The notes under the pieces are model-generated. The model did not search any database. It had not been told where the DNA came from and saw only the letters and a program-made list of their open reading frames with translations. A stretch of 64,000 nt of DNA from Phocaeicola dorei (GTDB taxonomy: Bacteria > Bacteroidota > Bacteroidia > Bacteroidales > Bacteroidaceae), in NCBI RefSeq assembly GCF_013009555.1, contig NZ_CP046176.1:2387501-2451500 (forward strand). Reading direction: 5' to 3'. A program made the translations under genes and the position numbers. The number at the start of each line of letters is the position of its first letter. Within the stretch, counting starts at the first letter, position 1. This document shows positions 34,504 to 43,399 of the stretch, piece after piece.

Positions 34504-35628
34504 TTATGGTTTTCCTACAATCTCCGGGAACAGTATCTCCGCATTGATCAGCTGTTTGTTCTTCAATTTGTAATAGAAATGTCTTCCCCCGTTTCTCTCC
34601 TGTATCTCTATGATGAGCACCTTCTTGTCCGGTATGGTGAATTTCGGAAGGGCGACCGTAAAGTCACATGAGGAAAGCGCAGCCACCTCCTCCGGACGGT
34701 TGAAAGAGAAGAGGGGCTGCTGCTCCAGCTGCTGGACGGCGGTCTTTTTCCGTTTTTTCGCATCCTGTATATAAAAACGGATGAAGTCTATGGTATAGCC
34801 GATCTGGGAACGGTTGTGCAGCCCGAAGCGGAACAGCAGGATATCATTGTCCACAAAGATATTGGTCACGCAGAATCTCATGCCGGCCACCTCGTCCCTG
34901 ATATTGGTCAGCAGCTTCGGCCTCCGTGATATCTCTTTTTCAAGCAGTGCTTTCTGCCGGGTATTCCGCTCTCTTCCCTCCAGTATGGCCACCTGCTTCT
35001 TTTTGGTGTCCTGTTTGTCCACAATGAAGGAAAATCTCTCACATCCGGGCGCATACCGCAGGTCAAACGTATAGAACCTGCCGCTTTCGGTGATGGCTGT
35101 AAGGTTGGTCTGCAGGGCAAACGGCGACACGGCCCTGAGTGCGACAATATTGTTCACATTCTCCGCTTTCTCCACCTGTACGGTGGTGTTTCCGAAATCG
35201 ACATACACGATTTTTTCCGGATAGATCACATGGGTCAGTTTCTCGTCAGAAACCGGAAGAACCGCCGTTTCCGGCATGGTACCGCCCTCCTTGTAGACAG
35301 CCTGCGCTCCCTCGTCGAAGGATATGCAATAGGTGTAATACCTGCTGTCCTCCGTAACAACCGACAGGTTGGTCTCTCCTTTGAAATCCCTTACCGTTGA
35401 TTTCAGCCGGATGACGGACGGACATACCTGTATGACTTCCCCTATGATGTTCTCATCCCCCATGTTCAGGTATTTCACGGGAGTGGGGAATATCATATGG
35501 AGCGTCTTCTCATAACCGATCTTCAGGTTTCTGCACTCCAGCTCGTCAATACGGGGCTGCTGGGCTCTTCCTGATAAAAAAGCAAACAGGAGAAGTATCC
35601 CTGTGATGTAAATTCTGTTTTGTCTCAT
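34504..35628 (-). CDS. traN: Conjugative transposon protein TraN with duplicated N-terminal domain
   Basis: The 374 residues start with a signal peptide (MRQNRIYITGILLLFAFLSGRAQ). TraN has a VirB9-like N-terminal module of the form THxIFP...YVDLG...NVIRVKSV...ETNMSVITESGxFYTF. Here the module occurs twice in tandem: LHMIFPTPVKYLNMGDENII...ETNLSVVTEDSRYYTY, then THVIYPEKIVYVDFGNTTVQ...QTNLTAITESGRFYTF. The C-terminal TraN domain follows (LPKFTIPDKKVLIIEIQERNGGRH). The other TraN at 58386 has one copy. It would be an outer-membrane-linked part of the transfer channel. Confidence 0.9.
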   Translation of the reverse strand: MRQNRIYITGILLLFAFLSGRAQQPRIDELECRNLKIGYEKTLHMIFPTPVKYLNMGDENIIGEVIQVCPSVIRLKSTVRDFKGETNLSVVTEDSRYYTYCISFDEGAQAVYKEGGTMPETAVLPVSDEKLTHVIYPEKIVYVDFGNTTVQVEKAENVNNIVALRAVSPFALQTNLTAITESGRFYTFDLRYAPGCERFSFIVDKQDTKKKQVAILEGRERNTRQKALLEKEISRRPKLLTNIRDEVAGMRFCVTNIFVDNDILLFRFGLHNRSQIGYTIDFIRFYIQDAKKRKKTAVQQLEQQPLFSFNRPEEVAALSSCDFTVALPKFTIPDKKVLIIEIQERNGGRHFYYKLKNKQLINAEILFPEIVGKP

Positions 35629-35639
35629 ATCTTGATAAA

Positions 35640-35912
35640 TTATATTTTAATAGTTTGATGTTTATCTTTGCATCCGGCTTTAGAATTTGATTCGTGATGA
35701 ATTTCCTGTCCGGCATTCTTAACGTTTGCTATTTGATTGTCTGTCCCTTTGACATTTGTCCGGTTCATCTTCCGATTGCCCTCTTCCTGTTTCCTTGAAT
35801 ATTCACGGTAACTTTTCCAAAACCCCAAAATGTGGAAAACAATGGTAAGGGTGAGAAGAAAGCAGAAAAGCAAGATGGTCACAGAGCCGTCTTTCGATAG
35901 GAATTCTTCCAT
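35640..35912 (-). CDS. Small single-span membrane protein (TraL position)
   Basis: The 90-residue protein has one membrane helix (VTILLFCFLLTLTIVFHILGFW) and a charged tail. Small membrane proteins such as TraL occupy nearby positions in related elements, but the order here (between traN and the 35985 gene) does not match exactly, so no symbol is given. Confidence 0.6.
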   Translation of the reverse strand: MEEFLSKDGSVTILLFCFLLTLTIVFHILGFWKSYREYSRKQEEGNRKMNRTNVKGTDNQIANVKNAGQEIHHESNSKAGCKDKHQTIKI

Positions 35913-35984
35913 TTCGTACAGTTCTTTTAATTATCATTCGTTATTGTCACTTCCCGGGTCCGTTTATAATAGTTTACAGGCACT

Positions 35985-36560
35985 TCACTTTTTGAGCGTC
36001 GGATGTTCTTGTAGGCACGGCTTTAAACGTCCGGAGCAGCTGCCGGTCTTCAACAGTGCCGGATCGACCAGGTCGAAAATCCAGTGTGACTGGGGTATGA
36101 GCAGTTCAACCCTTACGGGTGCATCATCCGGCTTCAATCCGGGAAGTCCCGGCAGACCGTTCATGTCCGGAATAAGGCAGCGGCCGTCAGCCGGTTCATG
36201 AAGATACAGTCCGGTCCGTCCGTCTTTCAGGACGAGCCATGCCGGAAAGCATGCCTCCGGTTCATATTCCGACTGTTCCACTTCCGTGTCGTCTGTTCCC
36301 GGATAACGGACACGCATCCTGATCCGTATCGAAATCCCGTATTCAGGAAGGGAAAGAAACCTGTCAGCATCATCCGGTGTGAGGATTTCATGCAGTACGG
36401 ATACATCAGGGGACAACAACCTTCCACGGGAGTGTGTCCTACTGTCCGGATACTGTTCACTGTTCATATGCAAGGAGGCCTTTCCGTCCGGCATGAATAC
36501 ACACCATACAAATACTCCCTCCTCCATGAGGTCACCTGTTATTGTCCTGCTGTCTTTCAT
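35985..36560 (-). CDS. Hypothetical protein in the tra operon
   Basis: The 191 residues are acidic and proline-rich, without signal peptide or membrane helix (VFVWCVFMPDGKASLHMNSE, FPAWLVLKDGRTGLYLHEP, VRVELLIPQSHWIFDL). I do not recognise the family. It lies between traM and a small membrane protein, so a role in transfer or its control is likely. Confidence 0.65.
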   Translation of the reverse strand: MKDSRTITGDLMEEGVFVWCVFMPDGKASLHMNSEQYPDSRTHSRGRLLSPDVSVLHEILTPDDADRFLSLPEYGISIRIRMRVRYPGTDDTEVEQSEYEPEACFPAWLVLKDGRTGLYLHEPADGRCLIPDMNGLPGLPGLKPDDAPVRVELLIPQSHWIFDLVDPALLKTGSCSGRLKPCLQEHPTLKK

Positions 36561-36595
36561 ATCTTTATTTTAATGTTTCAATATGCCGTTTCCGG

Positions 36596-37552
36596 TCAGC
36601 TTTCCCCCGGTTCTTTTTTCTCCATCAGAAACACGGCATAGTTGGTTTTGATGGTGACCTTCACTTTCTTGATATTCTTGCTTGCGGCCTGCTTGGTGGC
36701 GTTCACCACACCGTTCACGCCTCCGGCAATAAGCTGGCTGCCCATGTCCAGGCCTCCGGTTATCTGCGGATTTGTCCCGTCCACCGCCCCGGCCGTGGCA
36801 TCCTTGTTGATTTCCGCCTTTGCGTTCCCCGGTACATAGATACCTTCCATTGCGTCAGAAGAATATACTTCTTTTTTAAACGGAAGGATATTGCCGCCCA
36901 CATTGACTGTCCTGATCTCCACAATGACCCTTTCGCCGTCTATCTTCCTCACTTCCCCGTACACCGGCGAGTCCTTCCTCACCCGACGGCCGTCATCGGT
37001 GAGACAGTCCTCACCCAGACGCATCTTCAGCGTGGATCCGGCCATCACGACCTGGTCGGAATGCACGTACGCGCGGATGGCGTTCCGCCTGCTGCTCTTG
37101 TGCAAGGCGACCGTGTTGAATCTTGTCCTTGCCTCAGGGGCTTCCTTTGTCTCTTCCTTCTTCTCCACCTTCTTTTTCTCCTGTTTCCTTTTTTTCTTCT
37201 TCCGCAGTTCACGGGTGATACTGTCCAGGTTCTCTTGTGTGGGAAGGATATAGGAGGCGGTATCCGCCTTCCGCCCGTATTCCTCTTCCGGCGGCATCTC
37301 ACTGTTGATGATGAGTTGACGCATACGCTCTATGTCCACCGGATTGTCCCCGCCCTGTCCCTCCGCCTGCTTGCGCAGGGGGGTACGCTCGAGCTGGGCC
37401 TTCACATCCGTAATGGTCACATCCTTGTTGTCCGTGCTAAGACGGACGGTGTTCTGATTCTCTTCCTTTCCTTTCATCGCGGAGATTGTCCAGATGACAA
37501 GAAGGACAAGTAACCCGAACACGCTGACAATGATTACTTGAGTCTTCTTCAT
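36596..37552 (-). CDS. traM: Conjugative transposon protein TraM
   Basis: The 318 residues have one N-terminal membrane helix (VIIVSVFGLLVLLVIWTISAM), a charged low-complexity stretch (KKKKRKQEKKKVEKKEETKE) and a C-terminal TraM domain (RAYVHSDQVVMAGSTLKMRL, GEVRKIDGERVIVEIRTVNVGGNI). It is VirB10-like in layout and probably links inner and outer membrane parts. The right-hand element carries only the C-terminal half of a different TraM at 57936. Confidence 0.85.
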   Translation of the reverse strand: MKKTQVIIVSVFGLLVLLVIWTISAMKGKEENQNTVRLSTDNKDVTITDVKAQLERTPLRKQAEGQGGDNPVDIERMRQLIINSEMPPEEEYGRKADTASYILPTQENLDSITRELRKKKKRKQEKKKVEKKEETKEAPEARTRFNTVALHKSSRRNAIRAYVHSDQVVMAGSTLKMRLGEDCLTDDGRRVRKDSPVYGEVRKIDGERVIVEIRTVNVGGNILPFKKEVYSSDAMEGIYVPGNAKAEINKDATAGAVDGTNPQITGGLDMGSQLIAGGVNGVVNATKQAASKNIKKVKVTIKTNYAVFLMEKKEPGES

Positions 37553-37567
37553 GTTCTTCTGTTTTAT

Positions 37568-38224
37568 TCAATTTCTTTCTTTGTTTCCATCCGAGGTGTC
37601 CAACAGCTCGTATTCCTGTGTATAGTTCCGGAAGAAGAAGCCTGTCACATTCTCCGGATAGGACGGGGTGGTGCGTATGGCGTCGCCCCGGCTGTATATC
37701 CTTATACGTTTGACCCCGCCGGCATCATGGATGGACAGGATGGAGGTGAACAGCACGTTGTAACCGTCATCACGTATCCCGACCCTGTGCAGCTTCTCAA
37801 ACACGCACTTGTAGATGACACCCCTGTCCGCCGCGTCGGCATAGGCGCGGTCGTTCAGGTATTTGTTCCAGATGGCGTTCAGCTCGGATTTCTCCACCAG
37901 AAACACGGCCTGCGCCTGGTTTCCGGAGATGCTCATCCTGTCGAAAGAGTTTACATAATAGGCCACCGCGTTGCAGTGGGCCTTCAACAGGGTCTCGTAT
38001 AACTTGTCCGTTTCCATGGACTTCAATTGCAGGAACTCTCCGCCGGTATTCACGACAAGGATCCTGTCCGTCACTCCGCGGACGGTCATGTTCATGAAGA
38101 ACAGCACCAGGGCGACGATGGCCGCACACAACAGGCTGACCGCCTTGACATAGACGGAGGACCGCTTCTTGGCCTCTCCCAGTGAGGCGAAGTCCCTCAC
38201 CATATTCTTTATATCCATTTTCAT
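37568..38224 (-). CDS. traK: Conjugative transposon protein TraK
   Basis: The 218 residues have one membrane helix near residue 30-50 (AVSLLCAAIVALVLFFMNMTV) and a periplasmic domain (KLYETLLKAHCNAVAYYVNSFDRMSI, RIYSRGDAIRTTPSYPENVTGFFF). This matches TraK, a VirB8-like component. It starts 14 nt after traJ. Confidence 0.9.
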   Translation of the reverse strand: MKMDIKNMVRDFASLGEAKKRSSVYVKAVSLLCAAIVALVLFFMNMTVRGVTDRILVVNTGGEFLQLKSMETDKLYETLLKAHCNAVAYYVNSFDRMSISGNQAQAVFLVEKSELNAIWNKYLNDRAYADAADRGVIYKCVFEKLHRVGIRDDGYNVLFTSILSIHDAGGVKRIRIYSRGDAIRTTPSYPENVTGFFFRNYTQEYELLDTSDGNKERN

Positions 38225-38238
38225 ATTCTTCCGTTGTT

Positions 38239-39036
38239 TTAAAAAAGGTTATGGATCCTGCCTCTCACAATCGCCAGCAGGGACAGTTTCAACGCAAGGG
38301 AAAACAACACCTGCAGGACGACATTCCACGAGGTGTTCATGACATACTCGCTGACGATGGCGTCCGAAAACTTGCTGGCAAGGATGAAGGCCGGTACCAT
38401 CAGATAACAGACCAGCAGGTTCTTGCACCACGTATGGAAATACGTCCGGGTACTCTCGTTGTAGAAACAGGCTATCGCCACAGGGGATATAAGTTCCAGC
38501 AGGAGCAGGAACATGTATCTGCCGACTATGAACAGGGTCTGCGCGTACATGTAGAAAGGGGCGGCTATGACGCCGGCCACATACGCCAGCAGATAATCGA
38601 ACGAACTGCCGACCGGATTGAGCAACACGCCGGCAACGTCCATTACCGACATGTCGCTGAACTGTTTCTCGAACTGTGCGATTATCGGCTTCTGGAACAG
38701 GTCGGCCACATCATAGACCTTTCCGCCGAATCCGGCCTGCAGATCGTCCATCAGTTTGCCGAACACCGTTTCCAGGGCTTCCAGCAGCACGGGGAACAGT
38801 GCGACGGCGGCTATACAGAATACATACTGCCACACCAGGTTCATGTAATCCTTCATGGTGGGCGTGCCGTCCTCGTTGGACTGCACCTCCCGGTATACCG
38901 TATACAGACGGTGGATGAGCGTGACAGCCATGAATCCCGTCACTACCGCATAGAAGGCTTCCACGGCGATGTTCCCCCGGATACTTTCATAAGCATTGTG
39001 GATATGCTCGACCGATATTTCTGTTATTGATGCCAT
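38239..39036 (-). CDS. traJ: Conjugative transposon protein TraJ
   Basis: The 265 residues are mostly membrane-spanning (VWQYVFCIAAVALFPVLLEAL, YLLAYVAGVIAAPFYMYAQTLFIV, YMFLLLLELISPVAIACFYN), as in VirB6-like TraJ. It would form the inner-membrane core of the channel. It starts 4 nt after the last traI-like gene. Confidence 0.9.
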   Translation of the reverse strand: MASITEISVEHIHNAYESIRGNIAVEAFYAVVTGFMAVTLIHRLYTVYREVQSNEDGTPTMKDYMNLVWQYVFCIAAVALFPVLLEALETVFGKLMDDLQAGFGGKVYDVADLFQKPIIAQFEKQFSDMSVMDVAGVLLNPVGSSFDYLLAYVAGVIAAPFYMYAQTLFIVGRYMFLLLLELISPVAIACFYNESTRTYFHTWCKNLLVCYLMVPAFILASKFSDAIVSEYVMNTSWNVVLQVLFSLALKLSLLAIVRGRIHNLF

Positions 39037-39040
39037 ATTC

Positions 39041-39586
39041 CTATTCCGTTACAAGTCCCAAATTCCGTCTGATGGTACGCGTATGTGACATGATCTGTCT
39101 GATGGTGCCCAGTGAAGCCTCCTGGCGACGGACTTCCTGAAGACATCCGTCGAGCTGCTCCATCCGTTCGCTGTCGTTCATTTTCAGGTCACTGCTGAGT
39201 ATATCCCCGGTCAGGGAGATAATGGCGGCGTTGTTCGCCACCACGTCCTGCACGGCCGAAGTGATGCCCGGCAGCCCCTTCATGTCCATCTTCTCCGCCT
39301 CTTCCAGCGTCCTGAGGCAGTTGCTGTTCAACCGGTTCTGCCGGTCTATCAGGTCCGTGAACATCCGTGCGCGTCTGACGGTGGCGGACACCTTCTGGAC
39401 ATAGTCCAGGGCGGTCTGGAGCCTGTTCACCTGTTCCACCGTCTGCTTCACCGTACTGGCCGTATTGGCGGCATTGATGATTCCCTGTGCCGTATTGCCG
39501 GGGTCGGTGACCACCCACTGGGCTCCCGCCGTCACGCAATGCAGCGACATTCCTGTAAAAAAGAAAAAAATTGAAAGCAATCTCAT
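39041..39586 (-). CDS. TraI-like protein (DUF4141), copy 2
   Basis: The 181 residues have a signal peptide (MRLLSIFFFFTGMSLHCVTAGA) and a helical domain (VNRLQTALDYVQKVSATVRR, NAAIISLTGDILSSDLKMND, IRRNLGLVTE). It is a paralogue of the gene just upstream, at 39611. The central 210 bp (39222-39431) are identical to 39792-40001, whereas the two ends differ. DUF4141 proteins are VirB5/TraI-like periplasmic parts of the transfer machine. Confidence 0.85.
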   Translation of the reverse strand: MRLLSIFFFFTGMSLHCVTAGAQWVVTDPGNTAQGIINAANTASTVKQTVEQVNRLQTALDYVQKVSATVRRARMFTDLIDRQNRLNSNCLRTLEEAEKMDMKGLPGITSAVQDVVANNAAIISLTGDILSSDLKMNDSERMEQLDGCLQEVRRQEASLGTIRQIMSHTRTIRRNLGLVTE

Positions 39587-40001
39587 GATATTCCTCCTTT
39601 GTTCTGATTCCTATTTTGTTACAAGTCCCAAATTCCGTCTGATTGTCCGTGTACGGGAGATGGTCTGACGGATGGCGGACAGTCCCGCCTCCTGCTCCCT
39701 CAGCTTTTCCAGACACTTCCTCAGATGCTTTATCCGTCCGCTGTCGTTCATTTTCAGGTCACTGCCGAGTATGTCCATGGTCAGGGAGATGATGGCGGCG
39801 TTGTTCGCCACCACGTCCTGCACGGCCGAAGTGATGCCCGGCAGCCCCTTCATGTCCATCTTCTCCGCCTCTTCCAGCGTCCTGAGGCAGTTGCTGTTCA
39901 ACCGGTTCTGCCGGTCTATCAGGTCCGTGAACATCCGTGCGCGTCTGACGGTGGCGGACACCTTCTGGACATAGTCCAGGGCGGTCTGGAGCCTGTTCAC
40001 C
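39222..40001. repeat. Identical 210-bp stretches in the tandem traI-like genes
   Basis: 39222-39431 and 39792-40001 are identical base for base, offset 570 bp, while the sequence on either side differs. The sharp edges and identical third codon positions suggest recent gene conversion. Confidence 0.85.
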
Positions 40002-40183
40002 GATTCCGTCACCTGTTTCACCGTTGCTGCGGTATTTCCCGCGGTCAGTGTGCTCTGGGCGGTGTTGAGAGGGTCGGTAATCGCCGCCTGTGCGGCAGCC
40101 TTCAAGGTCATTCCGCCGCACAGGAGCAGAAGCAGAAGCGGCCTGTATCCCTTTAATCCTTTTTCCATACGGTCTCCTTTCAT
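39611..40183 (-). CDS. traI: TraI-like protein (DUF4141), copy 1
   Basis: The 190 residues have a signal peptide (KGYRPLLLLLLCGGMTLKAAA) and the same helical domain as the next gene. The start overlaps the traG stop by 4 nt. The two copies may be parts of one hetero-oligomer or may reflect a tandem duplication kept similar by gene conversion. An alternative start (MEKGL) lies 12 nt downstream. Confidence 0.85.
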   Translation of the reverse strand: MKGDRMEKGLKGYRPLLLLLLCGGMTLKAAAQAAITDPLNTAQSTLTAGNTAATVKQVTESVNRLQTALDYVQKVSATVRRARMFTDLIDRQNRLNSNCLRTLEEAEKMDMKGLPGITSAVQDVVANNAAIISLTMDILGSDLKMNDSGRIKHLRKCLEKLREQEAGLSAIRQTISRTRTIRRNLGLVTK

Positions 40184-42624
40184 TTCCTGTCCTTTGACGG
40201 GTGTCTCTCCATGTATCTGCCTATCGCTTCCTCCATCGGCATGGTCCTGGAATAGCCGTCAATCTCAGCCCATGTCTCCCCGTCGGTCTGGAAGGCGAGG
40301 AACTTCTCCCGGCTCAGTTCGTTGCGCACCACCACCGCATACCTCCCCTGGCCGCCGGTGAAGCGGATGAAGCACTCGGAATGCGGACGCTCCCCGGAAA
40401 AGTCGTTGCGGATGGACCGCATCATGTTGCACTGGGCGGGGTCGCCCCCCATCTCGAACCTTTTCTCCACGGCCCTGTATACCACATCCGTTGTGGGAAG
40501 GATGTACAGCAGCTGGGTATTGGTGATCATGCCTTTGGTAAATTCGTCATCGGGAAGCTGGTCGGGACTCTGGACGATGGTCATCACCGCACCGTTCTCC
40601 TTGCGTATCTTCTGGTAGCAGAAGGCGACTGCGGAATGTATGCTGATATCCTCGCCTCTGGACTTCATCTGCGCCGTTTCGGCATACTCGTCAAAAATGA
40701 TCATTCCCCTTCTGGTCCGGTCGGAAAGGATCTTGTCATGAATCACGTCGAAGATCAGGGCCATGACCAGGTCGGAGAGGAACTTGTCCTGTTTGATCTG
40801 CGTCAGCTCGAACACGACCAGCCGCCTGTTCCCGAAATCGGGCACTCCTTCGGTCCTGCATACATTGGCATACCGTTCACCGGGAAGGAACTCGCTGCAT
40901 ATGAGGCGGAAGGAGGACAGGTCAAAATAATTGGGGTCTACGTCCTTCCGCCGGCAAATATCCTCATAATGCTCCGTCACGTGGCGGTAGAAAGAGGGAA
41001 AGGAATGGGGTGGCAGGCAGGTGGCGTAATAATCCTGGATGAATTTTGTGAGGGCTACGGACTGCTCCTCCTCGTCCTTCCCGAACATGCGGCGCCAGAA
41101 ACGCTGCACGATACCCGATAGCACCTCTATCTTGTTGTTGTCAAGGGAACAGCCCTCCAGATCGAAGGGATTCAGACCCAGCGGTGTCTCCCCGTCATAG
41201 TCCACATGCAGCGAGATTTCAGGATAAAGCTTGCAGAGCTGTCCGAAAGAGTACCCGAACTCCACCACCACCACGATATAGCCCTGCTCGATGAGCTGCT
41301 GCACGATATTCAGTGTCAGCACGGACTTGCCGCCGCCGGTGGATGCCACCACGATGCCGTTGCGGGCCGGTATGCGTTTTTTCTTCGCGTCCCAGATATC
41401 CTTTTTCAAAGGTATCTGATAAATACGGTCATTGAAATACACCCCTTCCTCATCCGGGGTGAATGTCGTGTAGTTGATGAACAGACAGAGCGCGAGGGAA
41501 AGCGGGGTCAGGAACAGGAAGCCGCTGTCAAGCCCTTTCTCCTGTCCGGGAACCGAAGCCAGGTATATGTTGGCCAGATGCTCGTAGGACGGTATATAGA
41601 ATTTGAAGTCCGAGACGGTCAGGTATTCCCGCAGTTTCTTCTCGGCCCGGTCCAGCAGTTCCGGGCTGTCATCCCATATCATGACGGAAAAATTGGCACG
41701 GCAGAGGAGCTGCCTCTCCTCCATGATCTCCTTCTGCATGTTCTCGAGCTCGTCCGCCTTCGGCTCCAGCATGGCCCTGTCCCATCCCTTGTTGGTGCGG
41801 TAGACCGCCACACGGCGGGAGAACTCTTCATAAAGTTTCTCCGAGCCCTCGAAATAGAGGATCTGGTTGACCGCATGGTTGCAGTGCAGGTGCACGCCCA
41901 GGCCTTCCAGTTCCGCCATGTACAGGCTGCATCCGGACACGGGCAGTGTGGTGTCCTCCACATCGCTTCTGACGGTGCGGTCAGGCAGATAGTCACCGTC
42001 ACAGACGGTATAGCAACGCGCTTTCTCCCGGTCGACGGTGATCTCTCCGGAGAAATGGATGTCACGGTCGCAGTCAGCCCGGGGGAAGAAGTTGATGTAC
42101 CGGATGACATACTCCCTCAGGCTGGCGGCGGCCATCCTTTCCAGACGGGTGTCCCTGATACTGTTTATCACACCAATGGCGGAGTTCACCCCCTCCAGAA
42201 ATTCGGTGAGTTTCTCCCGGTCGGACACATGCAGCCTCTCCCGGTAGGAGAACGGGTTGGCATTGTACGAGGCTGCCAGGGAGGACAGGCCGGACAGGGT
42301 GAATATCAGAAGACAGTCATGTTCCAGATACTCACGGCCGGAGAAATGCCTCTGTTCCGCCTTGTCGATGAAGCTGTCCCCTTCCAGCTCATGAACGTAC
42401 TCCCTTTTAAGGAACACGTCCTGCTTGTGCACGAAGCTGCCGGAGGGCAGGTGTTTGAACGCCTGGTAGAGACGCGCGTTGCGCTCCTCCAGGTCGGTAC
42501 GGTGCAGGCTGTAACATTCCGGATTGTACATGCGGAACGCTACAGACACGCAGCCGTTTCTGGTAAGGATGACACCGTATTCGTCATTGATGACATCCAG
42601 TATGGAATATCCTTCGTTTGCCAT
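40180..42624 (-). CDS. traG: Conjugation ATPase TraG (VirB4 family)
   Basis: The 814-residue length is normal for TraG. It has Walker A (ASTGGGKSVLTLNI, near residue 430) and Walker B (MIIFDEYAE, near residue 645) and the VirB4-type motifs (GLNPFDLEGC, AVMTIVQSPDQL, YILPTTD). It powers assembly of the transfer channel in the inner membrane and cytoplasm. A short plus-strand gene lies between it and traF, so the tra operon here is interrupted. Confidence 0.95.
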   Translation of the reverse strand: MANEGYSILDVINDEYGVILTRNGCVSVAFRMYNPECYSLHRTDLEERNARLYQAFKHLPSGSFVHKQDVFLKREYVHELEGDSFIDKAEQRHFSGREYLEHDCLLIFTLSGLSSLAASYNANPFSYRERLHVSDREKLTEFLEGVNSAIGVINSIRDTRLERMAAASLREYVIRYINFFPRADCDRDIHFSGEITVDREKARCYTVCDGDYLPDRTVRSDVEDTTLPVSGCSLYMAELEGLGVHLHCNHAVNQILYFEGSEKLYEEFSRRVAVYRTNKGWDRAMLEPKADELENMQKEIMEERQLLCRANFSVMIWDDSPELLDRAEKKLREYLTVSDFKFYIPSYEHLANIYLASVPGQEKGLDSGFLFLTPLSLALCLFINYTTFTPDEEGVYFNDRIYQIPLKKDIWDAKKKRIPARNGIVVASTGGGKSVLTLNIVQQLIEQGYIVVVVEFGYSFGQLCKLYPEISLHVDYDGETPLGLNPFDLEGCSLDNNKIEVLSGIVQRFWRRMFGKDEEEQSVALTKFIQDYYATCLPPHSFPSFYRHVTEHYEDICRRKDVDPNYFDLSSFRLICSEFLPGERYANVCRTEGVPDFGNRRLVVFELTQIKQDKFLSDLVMALIFDVIHDKILSDRTRRGMIIFDEYAETAQMKSRGEDISIHSAVAFCYQKIRKENGAVMTIVQSPDQLPDDEFTKGMITNTQLLYILPTTDVVYRAVEKRFEMGGDPAQCNMMRSIRNDFSGERPHSECFIRFTGGQGRYAVVVRNELSREKFLAFQTDGETWAEIDGYSRTMPMEEAIGRYMERHPSKDRK

Positions 42625-42668
42625 TTTCTTATTGTTTGTTTATTTTTTATCCATTCGGTTGTTATTTG

Positions 42669-42676
42669 TATCTTTG
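42669..42676 (+). promoter_or_regulatory. -7 element of the plus-strand membrane gene
   Basis: TATCTTTG matches the -7 consensus and lies 47 nt before the start at 42724. A good -33 is not seen at 19-21 bp. Confidence 0.45.
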
Positions 42677-42723
42677 CACAGGAATCAAACACTATTATTG
42701 TCTAACTTGATCTGTCTTATGAT

Positions 42724-43194
42724 ATGTTAAATGAATTGGGAGATATCTACCAAAAAATGGAAAGGGGCATACGGTATACTATTGTTTCCCTTGCCGCCTG
42801 CACTATTATTGTGTATCCGTTTTTGTTTATGTATATATCATCTTTCAGTAGCTATACTTTTGTCGTACAACTGATGTTGGCTACGGGAACTGCCGGAGCA
42901 TATCTCAGTTTAACCACTCTTGTTTCCTGTCCGGTACAACCACCTCCATATGCTGTATTCGTTCCGATTCCTGTTCTCGCTTTTGGGGAGTTGATTTACC
43001 TTTATCTGATCGAAAGTAAAGGAATACAGATTTCTTTGGCCTGTTATTGGACAAGGTTTCTTGTGCTATATTCAAGTGTTGCCTACTTTAGTATTCTTCT
43101 CCTGTTTGCAAAGATTTGTTTGGGTAAGATTACATTGGGGGGCAAACACTGTTGGCAGCTCCTTAAAAAAAAAGTTGAATCATGCAGACGATGA
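42724..43194 (+). CDS. Multi-span membrane protein inserted in the tra block
   Basis: The 156 residues have four predicted membrane helices (YTIVSLAACTIIVYPFLFMYI, VQLMLATGTAGAYLSL, YAVFVPIPVLAFGELIYLYL, FLVLYSSVAYFSILLLFA). It is the only plus-strand gene within the long minus-strand tra block. Its AT-rich composition contrasts with the neighbours, so it is probably a late insertion, perhaps an exclusion or immunity protein. The family is unknown. Confidence 0.65.
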   Translation: MLNELGDIYQKMERGIRYTIVSLAACTIIVYPFLFMYISSFSSYTFVVQLMLATGTAGAYLSLTTLVSCPVQPPPYAVFVPIPVLAFGELIYLYLIESKGIQISLACYWTRFLVLYSSVAYFSILLLFAKICLGKITLGGKHCWQLLKKKVESCRR

Positions 43195-43395
43195 GTCGTT
43201 CCTTTCTTTAGAGGGATCATTGATTTTTTTTTCGGTATCATTGCCACTCTTGCCATACTTTTTTAAGAACTCCATGTTCCCATGTATGGCAATTCTTATC
43301 AAAACATGCAGTGTCAGCATCCCCATGATAATGATGCATATATAATCAATTGGCATTCCGATTGTTTGTTCCAGCCAGTTTCTAACACTTTCCAT
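43180..43395 (-). CDS. Small single-span membrane protein
   Basis: The 71 residues have one membrane helix (IDYICIIIMGMLTLHVLIRI) and a charged tail. Its 3' end overlaps the opposing plus-strand gene by 15 bp. It lies 4 nt after traF and is of unknown role. Confidence 0.55.
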   Translation of the reverse strand: MESVRNWLEQTIGMPIDYICIIIMGMLTLHVLIRIAIHGNMEFLKKYGKSGNDTEKKINDPSKERNDSSSA

Positions 43396-43399
43396 ACTG

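Noticed and set aside
41206..42705. 499-residue plus-strand frame opposite traG
   Set aside because: It is antisense to a conserved VirB4 ATPase and its composition is that of a shadow frame.
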